Under the pieces are notes generated by a model. It did not search any database. It saw nothing but the letters and a program-made list of their open reading frames with translations, and was not told the origin of the DNA. Positions 7,157-15,218 of a stretch of 22,896 nt of DNA are shown here, piece by piece; position 1 is the first letter of the stretch; every line of letters starts with the position of its first letter. The DNA is from an uncultured bacterium. GTDB lineage: Bacteria; Bacillota_I; Bacilli_A; RF39; UBA660. Position numbers and translations under genes: made by a program. The stretch is from positions 1-22,896 of the forward strand of contig CASEAD010000016.1 of assembly GCA_949285775.1 (NCBI GenBank), written 5' to 3'.

Positions 7157-7214
7157 AAAAAAATCTAAAAAATCTAAAAAATAACTTGCCAAAGTAAAAA
7201 AACTATAGTACAAT
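7157..7214 (+). promoter_or_regulatory. S10 operon promoter with phased A-tracts
   Basis: TTGCCA (7186-7191), a 17-base spacer and TACAAT (7209-7214) form the promoter. Directly upstream are three A-tracts at 7157-7163, 7167-7172 and 7176-7181, separated by TCT and spaced 9-10 bp, resembling an UP element that would bind the RNA polymerase alpha C-terminal domain. Placed after a terminator and ~135 bases before rpsJ, it is probably the main promoter of the ribosomal block. Confidence 0.8.
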
Positions 7215-7221
7215 ATAGTTC

Positions 7222-7343
7222 GTGTAGATGGCCAAGATGTGCAAAGTTGCTGATACACCCGGTGGAGTTGTAAAATACAATACCGGTTTTATCAGGTAAT
7301 TTGTTCGGAGCAAGTCTATACCAAGATATAGGCGAAAGGAGGA
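7222..7343 (+). promoter_or_regulatory. folded 5' leader of the S10 operon
   Basis: Several pairings can be drawn. GTGTA (7222-7226) pairs with TACAC (7254-7258). Next to it CCGGT (7259-7263) pairs with ACCGG (7282-7286) and encloses a TTGTA/TACAA hairpin (7268-7280). TGATA (7251-7255) can pair with TATCA (7290-7294), which excludes the first stem. A last hairpin, CTATA/TATAG (7316-7331), lies just before AAAGGAGGA. The stretch is richer in G and C than other gaps. A leader binding a ribosomal protein is plausible by analogy with S10 operons elsewhere; the ligand is unknown. Confidence 0.55.
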
Positions 7344-7349
7344 GTGAAT

Positions 7350-7658
7350 ATGTCAAATACAAAAGTTAGAATCAAATTAAAGGCATATGAACACCAAATA
7401 ATTGATGACGCTGCTGCTAAAATAGTAGCAACAGTAAAAAGAACTGGCGGTGAAGTAAGTGGCCCAGTACCATTACCAACTAAAGTTCAAAAGTATACAA
7501 TTCTAAGGGCTGTTCATAAGTATAAAGACGCAAGAGAACAGTTTGAGATGCGTACACATAAAAGATTAATTGACATCAATAACCCTAGTAAAGAGACAAT
7601 AGATGCATTAAGTCATCTTGATTTACCAAGCGGTGTTGATATACAAATCAAATATTAG
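7350..7658 (+). CDS. rpsJ: 30S ribosomal protein S10
   Basis: S10 is a protein of the small-subunit head and also acts with NusB in antitermination. The 102-residue length is standard, and TILRAVHKYK plus EQFEMRTHKRLIDI are family hallmarks. ATG 7350 is preferred over GTG 7344 because AAAGGAGGA ends only at 7343, giving 6 bases to the ATG and none to the GTG. The AGG codon in TILRAV encodes a conserved Arg. It is the first gene of the operon; its TAG stop is followed directly by the rplC ribosome-binding site. Confidence 0.98.
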   Translation: MSNTKVRIKLKAYEHQIIDDAAAKIVATVKRTGGEVSGPVPLPTKVQKYTILRAVHKYKDAREQFEMRTHKRLIDINNPSKETIDALSHLDLPSGVDIQIKY

Positions 7659-7669
7659 GAGGAATAAAA

Positions 7670-8401
7670 ATGAAAGGAATCTTAGGTCTTAAGATTGGGA
7701 TGACTCAAGTTTTTGCTGCTAACGGTTCATTAGTACCCGTAACAGTAGTTAAAGTTGAACCAAATATCGTAAGCCAAATCAAAACAAAAGAAAACGATGG
7801 CTACGACGCAATTCAACTTGCCGCTGTTGAAGTAAAAGAAACTAGAAGCAATAAACCAAAAACAGGTCATCTTAAAAAAGCTAGCACAACACCTAAGCGC
7901 TTCTTAAAAGAACTTAGAGGTGTCGATGTTAGTAATTATAGTCTAGGTCAAGAGATCAAGGCTGACATATTCTCTGAAGGAGAGATGGTTGATGTAACAG
8001 GAACTTCTAAGGGAAAAGGAACACAAGGCGTTATCAAACGCCACAATCAATCACGTGGTCCAATGTCTCACGGTAGTCAATCTCATCGTGTAGTTGGTTC
8101 CATGGGTACATTGTTACCAATGAGAGTTATACCAGGAAAGAAAATGCCTGGACATATGGGTAGAGAACAAGTAACTGTTCAAAATCTAGAAGTAATACAA
8201 GTTGATTTAAAGAATAATATTATCTTAATTAAAGGAAATGTTCCAGGACCTAAAAAGTCATTAGTATTTATAAAATCTGCTATTAAAAATATGGATAAAG
8301 TAAATCCTAAAACTGAATTAGTAAGTTATGTTACTGAAGAAGTAAAAGAAGAAATAGCAGAAGATACTAACGAAACAACACCATCACAAACAGAAGAGTA
8401 A
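7670..8401 (+). CDS. rplC: 50S ribosomal protein L3
   Basis: L3 binds 23S rRNA early in assembly and reaches toward the peptidyl transferase centre. GLKIGMTQVF opens the protein, and the central loop carries GTSKGKGTQG and MSHGSQSHR. At 243 residues it is about 30 longer than the usual ~209 because of an acidic tail rich in Glu and Thr (from about residue 213). This tail is probably exposed on the ribosome surface. Confidence 0.98.
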   Translation: MKGILGLKIGMTQVFAANGSLVPVTVVKVEPNIVSQIKTKENDGYDAIQLAAVEVKETRSNKPKTGHLKKASTTPKRFLKELRGVDVSNYSLGQEIKADIFSEGEMVDVTGTSKGKGTQGVIKRHNQSRGPMSHGSQSHRVVGSMGTLLPMRVIPGKKMPGHMGREQVTVQNLEVIQVDLKNNIILIKGNVPGPKKSLVFIKSAIKNMDKVNPKTELVSYVTEEVKEEIAEDTNETTPSQTEE

Positions 8402-8429
8402 TTGCATAATTAATTAAGGAGGAAATATA

Positions 8430-9065
8430 ATGTCTAAGAAAGAGATATTAAACCTTAAAGGTGAAAAGGTTAAGGAAATAAGTTTAAAAGATAATATTTG
8501 GAAAATAGAACCAAATGATGCTGTATTACATAACGCTATTATATTAGCAAGAGCAAATTCTAGACAAGGAACTGCTTCAACTAAAACTAGAGCAGAAGTA
8601 TCTGGTGGTGGAAGAAAACCTTGGAGACAAAAAGGAACAGGTAACGCTCGTCAAGGAAGTATCAGAGCAGTACAATGGCGTGGCGGTGGAATAGCACATG
8701 GACCAAACCCAAATGTCAACTATTCTAAAAAGATGAATAAAAAAGAAAGAAGATTAGCGTTAAAGAGCGCACTATCTTATAAAGTTATTGATAATGAATT
8801 AATAATAATTGATAACTTAAGTTTTGAAACAAACAAAACAAAAGAAATGATTAATGTATTAAATAGCTTAAATCTAACTAACAAGAAAGTATTAATTGTA
8901 GTTGATATTTTAACTGATAATGTATGCTTAGCATCTAGAAATTTAGCTAATATTAAATTAGTTTTACCAGAAGAAGTAAATACATACGATGTTGTTAATG
9001 CTGATAATATATTAATAACAGAAACTGCTTTAAACAAATTAGAGGAGGTGCTAGGTAATGAATAA
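8430..9065 (+). CDS. rplD: 50S ribosomal protein L4
   Basis: L4 lines part of the peptide exit tunnel and in some bacteria represses its own operon. The tunnel loop is intact: TRAEVSGGGRKPWRQKGTG then ARQGS and WRGGG. It has 211 residues and AAGGAGG before the ATG. Its last 8 bases overlap the rplW start, whose ribosome-binding site (GGAGGTG) is inside rplD, indicating coupling. All three tryptophans use TGG. Confidence 0.98.
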   Translation: MSKKEILNLKGEKVKEISLKDNIWKIEPNDAVLHNAIILARANSRQGTASTKTRAEVSGGGRKPWRQKGTGNARQGSIRAVQWRGGGIAHGPNPNVNYSKKMNKKERRLALKSALSYKVIDNELIIIDNLSFETNKTKEMINVLNSLNLTNKKVLIVVDILTDNVCLASRNLANIKLVLPEEVNTYDVVNADNILITETALNKLEEVLGNE

Positions 9066-9333
9066 TTATGATATAATATTTGCACCTATAATTACAGAAA
9101 AAACTGCTAATATGCAACAAGAAAATAAATATGTTTTCAAAGTTGATATTAGAGCAAACAAAACACAAATAAAACAAGCTATTGAAAATATTTTCAAAGT
9201 AAAAGTTGTAAGTGTTAATACCTTAAATAATCATCCTAAAGACAGAAGAGTAGGAAGATATACAGGTAAAACAAATAGATATAAAAAAGCAATTGTAAAA
9301 TTAGCAGAAGGAAACACTATTAGTTTCGACTAA
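9058..9333 (+). CDS. rplW: 50S ribosomal protein L23
   Basis: L23 sits at the tunnel exit and docks trigger factor and the signal recognition particle. The 91-residue product shows the family start IIFAPIITEKT, the NKYVFKVD strand and NKTQIKQAIE helix, then VNTLNN. It overlaps rplD by 8 bases. Confidence 0.96.
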   Translation: MNNYDIIFAPIITEKTANMQQENKYVFKVDIRANKTQIKQAIENIFKVKVVSVNTLNNHPKDRRVGRYTGKTNRYKKAIVKLAEGNTISFD

Positions 9334-9351
9334 TAAAAGGAGGAAAATAAT

Positions 9352-10182
9352 ATGTCAACAAGAAAAGTAAAACCTAATACACCAGGTCAAAGACAAAAAA
9401 GTTTCTTAGTAAACGAAGATATTACAAAGACTACTCCTGAAAAAAGTTTAACTGTCCCAAAAGGCAAATCAAATGGCCGTAATAACCAAGGTAAAATTAC
9501 AGTAAGACACCGTGGTGGCGGAGTAAAAAGAAAATACCGTTTGATTGATTTCAAGAGAGTTAAAGATGGTATCACTGCAGTAGTAGCAAGTATTGAGTAT
9601 GATCCAAATAGATCTGCTAATATTGCACTTATTAATTATAAAGACGGTACTAAATCATATATTCTTGCTCCAAAAGGATTAAAGGTTGGAGACATTGTTG
9701 AATCTGGTCCAAAAGTAGATGTTCAAGTAGGTAATACTATGGAAATAGCGAATATACCTGTTGGTACAGTAATTCACAATATTGAACTAAGACCTGGTAA
9801 AGGTGGACAACTTGCAAGAAGTGCTGGTAATTCAGCTCAAATCTTAGGCCGTGAAGGTAAATATGTATTAATAAGACTTGCTAGTAAAGAAACTAGACAA
9901 ATATTAGGAACTTGTCGTGCTACTATTGGTGTAGTAGGAAACGAAGATTACGAACTTGTAAGTGGTGGTAAAGCAGGACGCACAAGACATAAAGGAATTA
10001 GACCTACTGTTCGTGGATCAGTTATGAATCCAAATGATCACCCACATGGTGGTGGTGAAGGTAGAGCACCAATCGGAAGAAGTGGCCCTATGACACCTTG
10101 GGGTAAACCTGCATTAGGATATAAGACAAGAAAAAATAACAAAGAATCAGATAAATATATCGTGACTCGTCGTAAAAAATAA
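9352..10182 (+). CDS. rplB: 50S ribosomal protein L2
   Basis: L2 is a conserved 23S-binding protein needed for subunit association and peptidyl transfer. The 276-residue protein has GRNNQGKITVRHRGGG near residue 40 and the diagnostic DHPHGGGEGRAPIGR, including the conserved His, followed by TPWGKPALGYKTR. Length is typical. AAAGGAGG precedes the ATG. Confidence 0.98.
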   Translation: MSTRKVKPNTPGQRQKSFLVNEDITKTTPEKSLTVPKGKSNGRNNQGKITVRHRGGGVKRKYRLIDFKRVKDGITAVVASIEYDPNRSANIALINYKDGTKSYILAPKGLKVGDIVESGPKVDVQVGNTMEIANIPVGTVIHNIELRPGKGGQLARSAGNSAQILGREGKYVLIRLASKETRQILGTCRATIGVVGNEDYELVSGGKAGRTRHKGIRPTVRGSVMNPNDHPHGGGEGRAPIGRSGPMTPWGKPALGYKTRKNNKESDKYIVTRRKK

Positions 10183-10203
10183 TATGAAAGGATGAAATAA
10201 AAG

Positions 10204-10476
10204 ATGGCAAGAAGTTTAAAAAAAGGACCTTATGTATTCGATAGATTACTAACAAAGGTTCAAAAATTAAATGAATCTGGAAAAAAAGAAGTAATAAAAA
10301 CTTGGTCTCGTCGTTCAACAATTTATCCTGATTTTATTGGCCACACTTTTGCAGTACATAATGGTAAAGAATTTATTCCTGTTTATGTAACTGAGGATAT
10401 GGTAGGACATAAATTAGGAGAATTCGCATTTACTCGTAGATGTGGTGGACACGGCGAAGCTAAGGATAAGAAGTAG
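10204..10476 (+). CDS. rpsS: 30S ribosomal protein S19
   Basis: S19 is in the small-subunit head with S13, near the A-site tRNA. The 90-residue sequence starts MARSLKKGPYV and contains WSRRSTIYPDFIGHTF and the HKLGEF motif, all standard. Its ribosome-binding site (GAAAGGATG) is weaker than those of its neighbours. Confidence 0.97.
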   Translation: MARSLKKGPYVFDRLLTKVQKLNESGKKEVIKTWSRRSTIYPDFIGHTFAVHNGKEFIPVYVTEDMVGHKLGEFAFTRRCGGHGEAKDKK

Positions 10477-10495
10477 ACTTAAGGAGGCGTGAACA

Positions 10496-10840
10496 ATGGA
10501 AAGAACAGAAGCTAAAGCAGTTGCCAAAACTGTAAGAATAGCACCTCGTAAGACTAGATTAATAATCGACTTAATAAGAGGGAAACATGTTGATCAAGCT
10601 AGAGCAATTTTAGCAAATCAACCACAAAGAGCAGCAAGAGTAATAGAAAAAGTATTAAATTCAGCTATTAGTAATGCTGTTAATAATTTTAATTTAAATG
10701 AAAAAGACTTGTACGTTAAAACTTGTTATGTAGATGAAGGCATAGTATTAAAAAGAGCAAAAATGGATTCACGTGGCCATATAGGTAGAAACGACCATAA
10801 AACAAGTCACATAACTATAGTTGTAAGTAATAGTAAATAA
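10496..10840 (+). CDS. rplV: 50S ribosomal protein L22
   Basis: L22 contacts all 23S domains and its hairpin lines the exit tunnel. The N-terminal region VRIAPRKTRLIIDLIRGK and the helix with AARVIEKVLNSA are typical. The hairpin reads LKRAKMDSRGHIGRNDHKTSH, with more acidic and polar residues than the usual RPRAxGRA-type tip, a variation near the macrolide site. Length is 114 residues. Confidence 0.97.
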   Translation: MERTEAKAVAKTVRIAPRKTRLIIDLIRGKHVDQARAILANQPQRAARVIEKVLNSAISNAVNNFNLNEKDLYVKTCYVDEGIVLKRAKMDSRGHIGRNDHKTSHITIVVSNSK

Positions 10841-10858
10841 GTAAAGGAGGATGCATTA

Positions 10859-11527
10859 ATGGGACAAAAGGTTAGTCCAGTGGGACTTAGAGTTGGTATC
10901 AATAAAGACTGGCAATCAAAATGGTATGCAAATAACAAAGACTTTTCTAAGTACTTAAACAACGATGTAAAAATACGTGAGTTTTTAGAAAAAACATTTA
11001 AATCTGCCGGCATTTCTAAGATTGTTATCGAAAGAAACCCAAAAAGATGTGAAGTTATTATGTATGTATCAAAACCAGGATTAGTTATTGGTACTGATGG
11101 AGAAAAAATCGAAAAAACTAAAGCTACAGTTTCTAAGATGATTAATGAAGATGTTCAAATTTCTGTAATAGAAGTTAAAACACCAGATTTAGATGCTAAG
11201 CTAGTTGCCGATAACATAGCCCATAATATCGAAGAACGTGTATCATTTAGAGTTGCACAAAAGAAGGCAATTAGAAACACAATGAAAGCCGGAGCTAAAG
11301 GAATCAAAACACTAGTATCAGGACGTTTAGGAGGAGCCGACATCGCTAGAAGTGAAGGATACTCTGAAGGAACAACACCACTTCATACTTTAAGAGCAGA
11401 TATCGATTATGCAACTGCAGAAGCAGATACTACTTATGGTAAGATTGGTGTTAAAGTATGGATTTATAAGGGAGAAATCCTAGAAGACAAGGGAGGTAAT
11501 TCTGATGTTAATGCCAAAAAGAACTAA
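10859..11527 (+). CDS. rpsC: 30S ribosomal protein S3
   Basis: S3 lies at the mRNA entry channel. The N-terminal GQKVSPVGLRVG, a KH domain with the GxxG loop (IGTDGEKI), and a C-terminal domain with VSGRLGGADIARSE and TPLHTLRADIDY identify it. It has 222 residues. The last 23 bases overlap rplP, whose GGGAGG ribosome-binding site lies inside this gene. Confidence 0.98.
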   Translation: MGQKVSPVGLRVGINKDWQSKWYANNKDFSKYLNNDVKIREFLEKTFKSAGISKIVIERNPKRCEVIMYVSKPGLVIGTDGEKIEKTKATVSKMINEDVQISVIEVKTPDLDAKLVADNIAHNIEERVSFRVAQKKAIRNTMKAGAKGIKTLVSGRLGGADIARSEGYSEGTTPLHTLRADIDYATAEADTTYGKIGVKVWIYKGEILEDKGGNSDVNAKKN

Positions 11528-11933
11528 ACATAGAAAAACTTTCCGTTTAAAATATGAAGGTAAAAGTAGAGGAAATACCGAACTTCACTTTGGTAGTTAC
11601 GGATTAATGGCAAAAGAGGGAGCTTGGATAACAGCAAACCAAATAGAAGCAGCTCGTGTTGCTATGACAAGATATATGAAACGTGGTGGCAAAGTATGGG
11701 TAAATATATTCCCTAACTTATCACTTACTAAAAAACCACTTGAAACTCGTCAAGGAAAAGGTAAAGGTGAACCAGAAGTATGGGTAGCCGTTGTTAAAGA
11801 AGGAAAAATAATGTTTGAAATTGACGAGGTTGATGAAGCAACAGCAAGAGAAGCTCTAAGATTAGCCTCACACAAACTACCAATCAAATGTAAATTTGTA
11901 AAGAAGGAAAGTGGTGATAAGAGTGAAGCATAA
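11505..11933 (+). CDS. rplP: 50S ribosomal protein L16
   Basis: L16 sits near the A site and helps position tRNA. The 142-residue protein begins MLMPKRTKHRK as the family does. That start is 8 bases from GGGAGG (11491-11496), so it is preferred over the internal ATG at 11511. GAWITANQIEAARVAM, RGGKVWVNIFP and GKGEPEVWVAVVK are conserved blocks. It overlaps rpsC before and rpmC after. Confidence 0.97.
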   Translation: MLMPKRTKHRKTFRLKYEGKSRGNTELHFGSYGLMAKEGAWITANQIEAARVAMTRYMKRGGKVWVNIFPNLSLTKKPLETRQGKGKGEPEVWVAVVKEGKIMFEIDEVDEATAREALRLASHKLPIKCKFVKKESGDKSEA

Positions 11934-12129
11934 AGATAAAATGAATGAATTCAGAAAATTAACCACTGAAGAATTAAACAAAAAAATTAGTGACTCTAAA
12001 GAAGAATTATTAAAGCTAAGAATGAAACAAGCAACTGGTAACTTAGAAAATCCAGCAAGAATGCATGAATTAAAAAAAGACGTTGCCAGATGCAAAACTA
12101 TCATTAGAGAACGCGAAATAGAAGGTTAA
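11923..12129 (+). CDS. rpmC: 50S ribosomal protein L29
   Basis: L29 is a small two-helix protein at the tunnel exit beside L23. The core, FRKLTTEELNKKI then KEELLKLRMKQATGNLENP and a basic end with REREIEG, is typical. I place the start at GTG 11923 (68 residues): GGTGAT four bases upstream matches the GGTGAT sites used by secY and the gene at 6013, and the length is usual. ATG 11941 lacks a ribosome-binding site; GTG 11911 and 11914 are less likely. It overlaps the end of rplP. Confidence 0.93.
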   Translation: MKHKDKMNEFRKLTTEELNKKISDSKEELLKLRMKQATGNLENPARMHELKKDVARCKTIIREREIEG

Positions 12130-12145
12130 AAGGAGGAGAATCCTT

Positions 12146-12406
12146 ATGAAAGATAATAAGAAACGTGAATTAATAGGTATTGTTGTAAGTGATAAAGCTG
12201 ATAAGACAATCACCATCAAGGTTGAAACCAGAAAAATGGCTCCAATCTATGGTAAGAGAGTCAAAGTTTCTAAGAAATATACAGTTCATGACGAAAAAAA
12301 TGAAGCTCATATCGGAGATAAAGTAAGAGTAGCAATGACTAAACCATTATCAAAAACTAAAAGATATGAACTTGTTGAAATCATCGAAAAAGCTGTTATT
12401 CTTTAA
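12146..12406 (+). CDS. rpsQ: 30S ribosomal protein S17
   Basis: S17 is an OB-fold protein that binds 16S rRNA early in assembly. The 86-residue product has IGIVVSDKADKTITIKVE, the HDE turn, and the conserved end RVAMTKPLSKTKRYELVEI. AAAGGAGG lies before the ATG. Confidence 0.97.
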   Translation: MKDNKKRELIGIVVSDKADKTITIKVETRKMAPIYGKRVKVSKKYTVHDEKNEAHIGDKVRVAMTKPLSKTKRYELVEIIEKAVIL

Positions 12407-12441
12407 TACAAAAACCCTTTAGTTGGAAGGAGGAAATTTAA

Positions 12442-12810
12442 ATGATACAACAAGAAAGCCGTCTAAAAGTGGCGGATAACTGTGGAGCTCGTGAACTTTT
12501 AGTAATAAGAGTTCTAGGAGGCAGTAAAGTAAAAACTGGTAACATCGGAGATATCGTTGTTGGAACAGTAAAAAAGGCTACTCCTAACGGTACTATTCAA
12601 AAAGGAAAAGTTGTTAAAGCGGTTATCGTTAGAAGTAAGTTTGGAGTTAGAAGAGAAGATGGAAGCTATATCAAATTTGACGATAATGCATGTGTTATTA
12701 TCAAAGATGATAAGAGTCCTGTTGGAACTCGTGTTTTAGGACCAGTAGCACGTGAACTTAGAGATAAGAATTTCATGAAAATCGTAAGTTTAGCTAAAGA
12801 TGTGCTATAA
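12442..12810 (+). CDS. rplN: 50S ribosomal protein L14
   Basis: L14 forms part of an intersubunit bridge. The sequence begins MIQQESRLKVADNCGAREL and contains IGDIVVGTVKKATP and ARELRDKNFMKIVSLA, all hallmark blocks, at exactly 122 residues. Confidence 0.98.
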   Translation: MIQQESRLKVADNCGARELLVIRVLGGSKVKTGNIGDIVVGTVKKATPNGTIQKGKVVKAVIVRSKFGVRREDGSYIKFDDNACVIIKDDKSPVGTRVLGPVARELRDKNFMKIVSLAKDVL

Positions 12811-12836
12811 TTCCTAATTTTAAAGGAGGAAAATTC

Positions 12837-13085
12837 ATGAAACTAAAAACTGGAGATAAAGTTGTCGTTATAGCAGGAGCTAATAAGGGCAAAGAGGGAA
12901 AAATTTTAAAAGTATTAGATGATAAAGTTATTGTTGAGGGTGTTAATATCGTTAAAAAACATTTAAAACCTAAATATAATAATGGAACTGGTGAAATTAT
13001 TGAAACAGAAGCACCTATTCATAGATCTAATGTTAAATTAGCAGATGTCAAAAAAGAAAAAGTTACAAAGAAAACAAATAAATAA
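12837..13085 (+). CDS. rplX: 50S ribosomal protein L24
   Basis: L24 initiates large-subunit assembly. The KOW motif covers residues 2-30 (MKLKTGDKVVVIAGANKGKE), followed by VEGVNIVKKHLKP and EAPIHRSNV. At 82 residues it is shorter than the usual ~103, ending in a Lys-rich tail instead of the full C-terminal part. Confidence 0.95.
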   Translation: MKLKTGDKVVVIAGANKGKEGKILKVLDDKVIVEGVNIVKKHLKPKYNNGTGEIIETEAPIHRSNVKLADVKKEKVTKKTNK

Positions 13086-13124
13086 TTTAGACAATAACTA
13101 ATTCGGAAGGAGGGTGGATTATTA

Positions 13125-13664
13125 ATGAACCGCCTAGAAGAAAAATATAAAAAAGAAGTTGTTCCAAGTTTAATGGCAAGTCACAATTACAGTAGTGTTA
13201 TGTTAGTTCCAAAAATTGAAAAAATTGTTGTCAATATGGGCGTAGGAGATGCCGTAGCAAATTCTAAAATGCTAGAAGCTGCTGTTAAAGACCTAGAAAG
13301 AATTACAGGTCAAAAACCAGTTGAAACAAAAGCCAAAAAATCTATTGCATCTTTCAAATTAAGAGAAGGACATAAAATTGGCTGCAAAGTAACATTAAGA
13401 GGAGAAAGAATGTATACATTCTTAGATAAATTAATATCTATTGGCCTACCTCGTGTAAGAGATTTTAGAGGATTATCAAATAAAAGCTTTGATGGAAGAG
13501 GAAATTATACAATAGGAGTTAAAGAACAATTAATCTTCCCAGAAATAGAATTTGATGAAGTTGTAAAAGTAAGAGGTATGGACATAGTAATTGTAACAAC
13601 AGCTAAAACTGATGAAGAAGCTTATGATTTGTTAAAAGAACTTGGAGTTCCTTTTAGGAAATAG
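13125..13664 (+). CDS. rplE: 50S ribosomal protein L5
   Basis: L5 binds 5S rRNA and contacts the P-site tRNA. Recognisable blocks are KIVVNMGVGDA, TGQKPVETKAKKSIASFKLREG, LPRVRDFRGLSNKSFDGRGN and the end LGVPFRK. It has 179 residues, the family norm. The AGG codon in the terminal FRK again matches a conserved Arg. Its AAGGAGG lies 11 bases from the ATG, slightly long. Confidence 0.98.
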   Translation: MNRLEEKYKKEVVPSLMASHNYSSVMLVPKIEKIVVNMGVGDAVANSKMLEAAVKDLERITGQKPVETKAKKSIASFKLREGHKIGCKVTLRGERMYTFLDKLISIGLPRVRDFRGLSNKSFDGRGNYTIGVKEQLIFPEIEFDEVVKVRGMDIVIVTTAKTDEEAYDLLKELGVPFRK

Positions 13665-13675
13665 GGAGGACGAAA

Positions 13676-13861
13676 ATGGCAAAAAAGTCACAGATTGTAA
13701 AATCACAAAAAAAACAAAAATTTAAAGTAAGAGAATATACTCGTTGCCAAAGATGTGGAAGACCACACGCTGTAATGAGTAAATTTGGTGTTTGCCGTAT
13801 TTGCTTCAGAGAATTAGCATATAAAGGCCAAATACCAGGTGTAAAAAAATCAAGTTGGTAA
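13676..13861 (+). CDS. rpsN: 30S ribosomal protein S14, zinc-binding type
   Basis: This is the short S14 form (61 residues) carrying a zinc ribbon: CQRCG and CRIC give four Cys ligands. The sequence starts MAKKSQIVKSQKKQKFKVREYTRC-like and ends KKSSW, typical of Gram-positive type Z S14. It sits between rplE and rpsH as usual and follows rplE by 11 bases. Confidence 0.97.
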   Translation: MAKKSQIVKSQKKQKFKVREYTRCQRCGRPHAVMSKFGVCRICFRELAYKGQIPGVKKSSW

Positions 13862-13893
13862 TCCAATGAGTAATATTAGGAGGAGGGATTTAA

Positions 13894-14271
13894 ATGACAG
13901 ATCCAATCGCAGATATGCTTACAAGAATTCGTAATGCTAATCAAAACCGCGCAAAAACTGTTTCAATGCCAGCTTCTAAAATGAAAGAGCAAATTGCTAA
14001 CATTTTAAAGGACGAAGGTTACATTACAAATTTTAAAGTAGAAAAAAATACATTAACATTAACTTTAAAATATAACAATAAAGAAAGAGTAATTACTGGA
14101 CTTAAAAGAATTTCTAAACCAGGTCTTCGTGTATACGCTAAAGCAGAAGATATACCATACGTATTAAATGGCTTAGGAATCGCTATCATTTCTACACCAA
14201 AAGGAGTTATGACTGATAAGTTAGCTCGTAAAAATAATGTTGGTGGCGAAGTAATTGCTTATATTTGGTAA
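13894..14271 (+). CDS. rpsH: 30S ribosomal protein S8
   Basis: S8 binds the central domain of 16S rRNA and in other bacteria represses the spc genes. The N-terminus TDPIADMLTRIRNAN and C-terminal STPKGVMTDKLARKNNVGGEV are diagnostic. At 125 residues it is a few shorter than the usual 130-132. The last residue is Trp encoded by TGG, directly before TAA. Confidence 0.97.
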   Translation: MTDPIADMLTRIRNANQNRAKTVSMPASKMKEQIANILKDEGYITNFKVEKNTLTLTLKYNNKERVITGLKRISKPGLRVYAKAEDIPYVLNGLGIAIISTPKGVMTDKLARKNNVGGEVIAYIW

Positions 14272-14283
14272 GGAGGAATATAA

Positions 14284-14823
14284 ATGAGTCGTATAGGCAA
14301 AAGAGTATTAACCATACCAGAAAATGTTAATGTAGAATTAAATGGTAAAAAAATAACAGTTAAAGGCCCAAAAGGAGAATTATCATTAAATATAGTTCCT
14401 GAAATAGAAGTATCTATTGACGATAAGAACATAACTGTTAAAAGTTTAAATAGCGCTAAGCACACTAATGAAATGCAAGGTACTACTAATGCTAATATCC
14501 AAAATATGTTGATAGGTGTTAGTAAGGGTTATACTAAAGGACTAGAAATAATAGGTGTAGGTTACCGTTTCACTGTCAAAGGTAGAACACTAAGCATTCA
14601 AGATGGTAAATCTCATTTAGATGAAGTAGCAATTCCTGAAGGACTAGATGTAAAAGCCATTAGTAATACCGAAATAGAAATATCAGGTATTGATAAATGC
14701 GCTGTTGGACAATTTGCATCAGAGATAAGAGAACTTAGAAAACCAGAACCATATAAAGGTAAAGGAATTCGTTACAAAGGTGAAAGAGTTCGCCAAAAAG
14801 AAGGAAAGAAAGCATCTAAATAA
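14284..14823 (+). CDS. rplF: 50S ribosomal protein L6
   Basis: L6 lies near the factor-binding site of the large subunit. The tandem L6 folds are visible: MSRIGKRVLTIPENVNV and VKGPKGELS first, later GYRFTVKGRTL and the C-terminal EPYKGKGIRYKGERV signature. It has 179 residues. Confidence 0.98.
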   Translation: MSRIGKRVLTIPENVNVELNGKKITVKGPKGELSLNIVPEIEVSIDDKNITVKSLNSAKHTNEMQGTTNANIQNMLIGVSKGYTKGLEIIGVGYRFTVKGRTLSIQDGKSHLDEVAIPEGLDVKAISNTEIEISGIDKCAVGQFASEIRELRKPEPYKGKGIRYKGERVRQKEGKKASK

Positions 14824-14840
14824 TAAAGGAGTGAGTACTA

Positions 14841-15203
14841 ATGATAAAGAAAGTTTCAAGAAACGAAATGCGTCTAGAAAGACATAAAAGAATAAGAACT
14901 ACTTTAGCAGGCACTAGTGAAAGACCTAGACTTAGTGTTTTTAGATCAAATGCCAACATTTCAGCACAAGTCATCGATGATGAAAAAGGCGTTACATTAG
15001 TCAGTGCATCTACATTAGAAAAAGATTTAAATATCTCCAATGGTGGTAATGTAGAAGCAGCTAAAAAAATTGGAGAAGAAATAGCTAAAAGAGCTAAAAA
15101 AGCAAAAATTACAAAAGTTGTTTTTGATAGAGGAGGATACCTTTATCATGGTCGTGTAAAAGCTTTAGCAGAAGCAGCACGCGAAAACGGCTTAGAATTC
15201 TAA
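14841..15203 (+). CDS. rplR: 50S ribosomal protein L18
   Basis: L18 binds 5S rRNA with L5. The basic N-terminus RLERHKRIRTTLAGT, then RPRLSVFRSNANISAQVIDD and the end FDRGGYLYHGRVKALAEAAR identify it. It has 120 residues, as expected. Confidence 0.98.
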   Translation: MIKKVSRNEMRLERHKRIRTTLAGTSERPRLSVFRSNANISAQVIDDEKGVTLVSASTLEKDLNISNGGNVEAAKKIGEEIAKRAKKAKITKVVFDRGGYLYHGRVKALAEAARENGLEF

Positions 15204-15218
15204 TAAGGAGGAAAACTT

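Noticed and set aside
7509..7514. Reassignment of AGG away from arginine, known in some uncultured Bacilli
   Set aside because: AGG occurs at conserved Arg positions in S10 (TILRAV) and at the end of L5 (PFRK), so it still means Arg here.
9325..9335. Additional 0A-like sequence at the end of rplW (TTCGACT)
   Set aside because: It is a single imperfect copy inside coding sequence, without a promoter.
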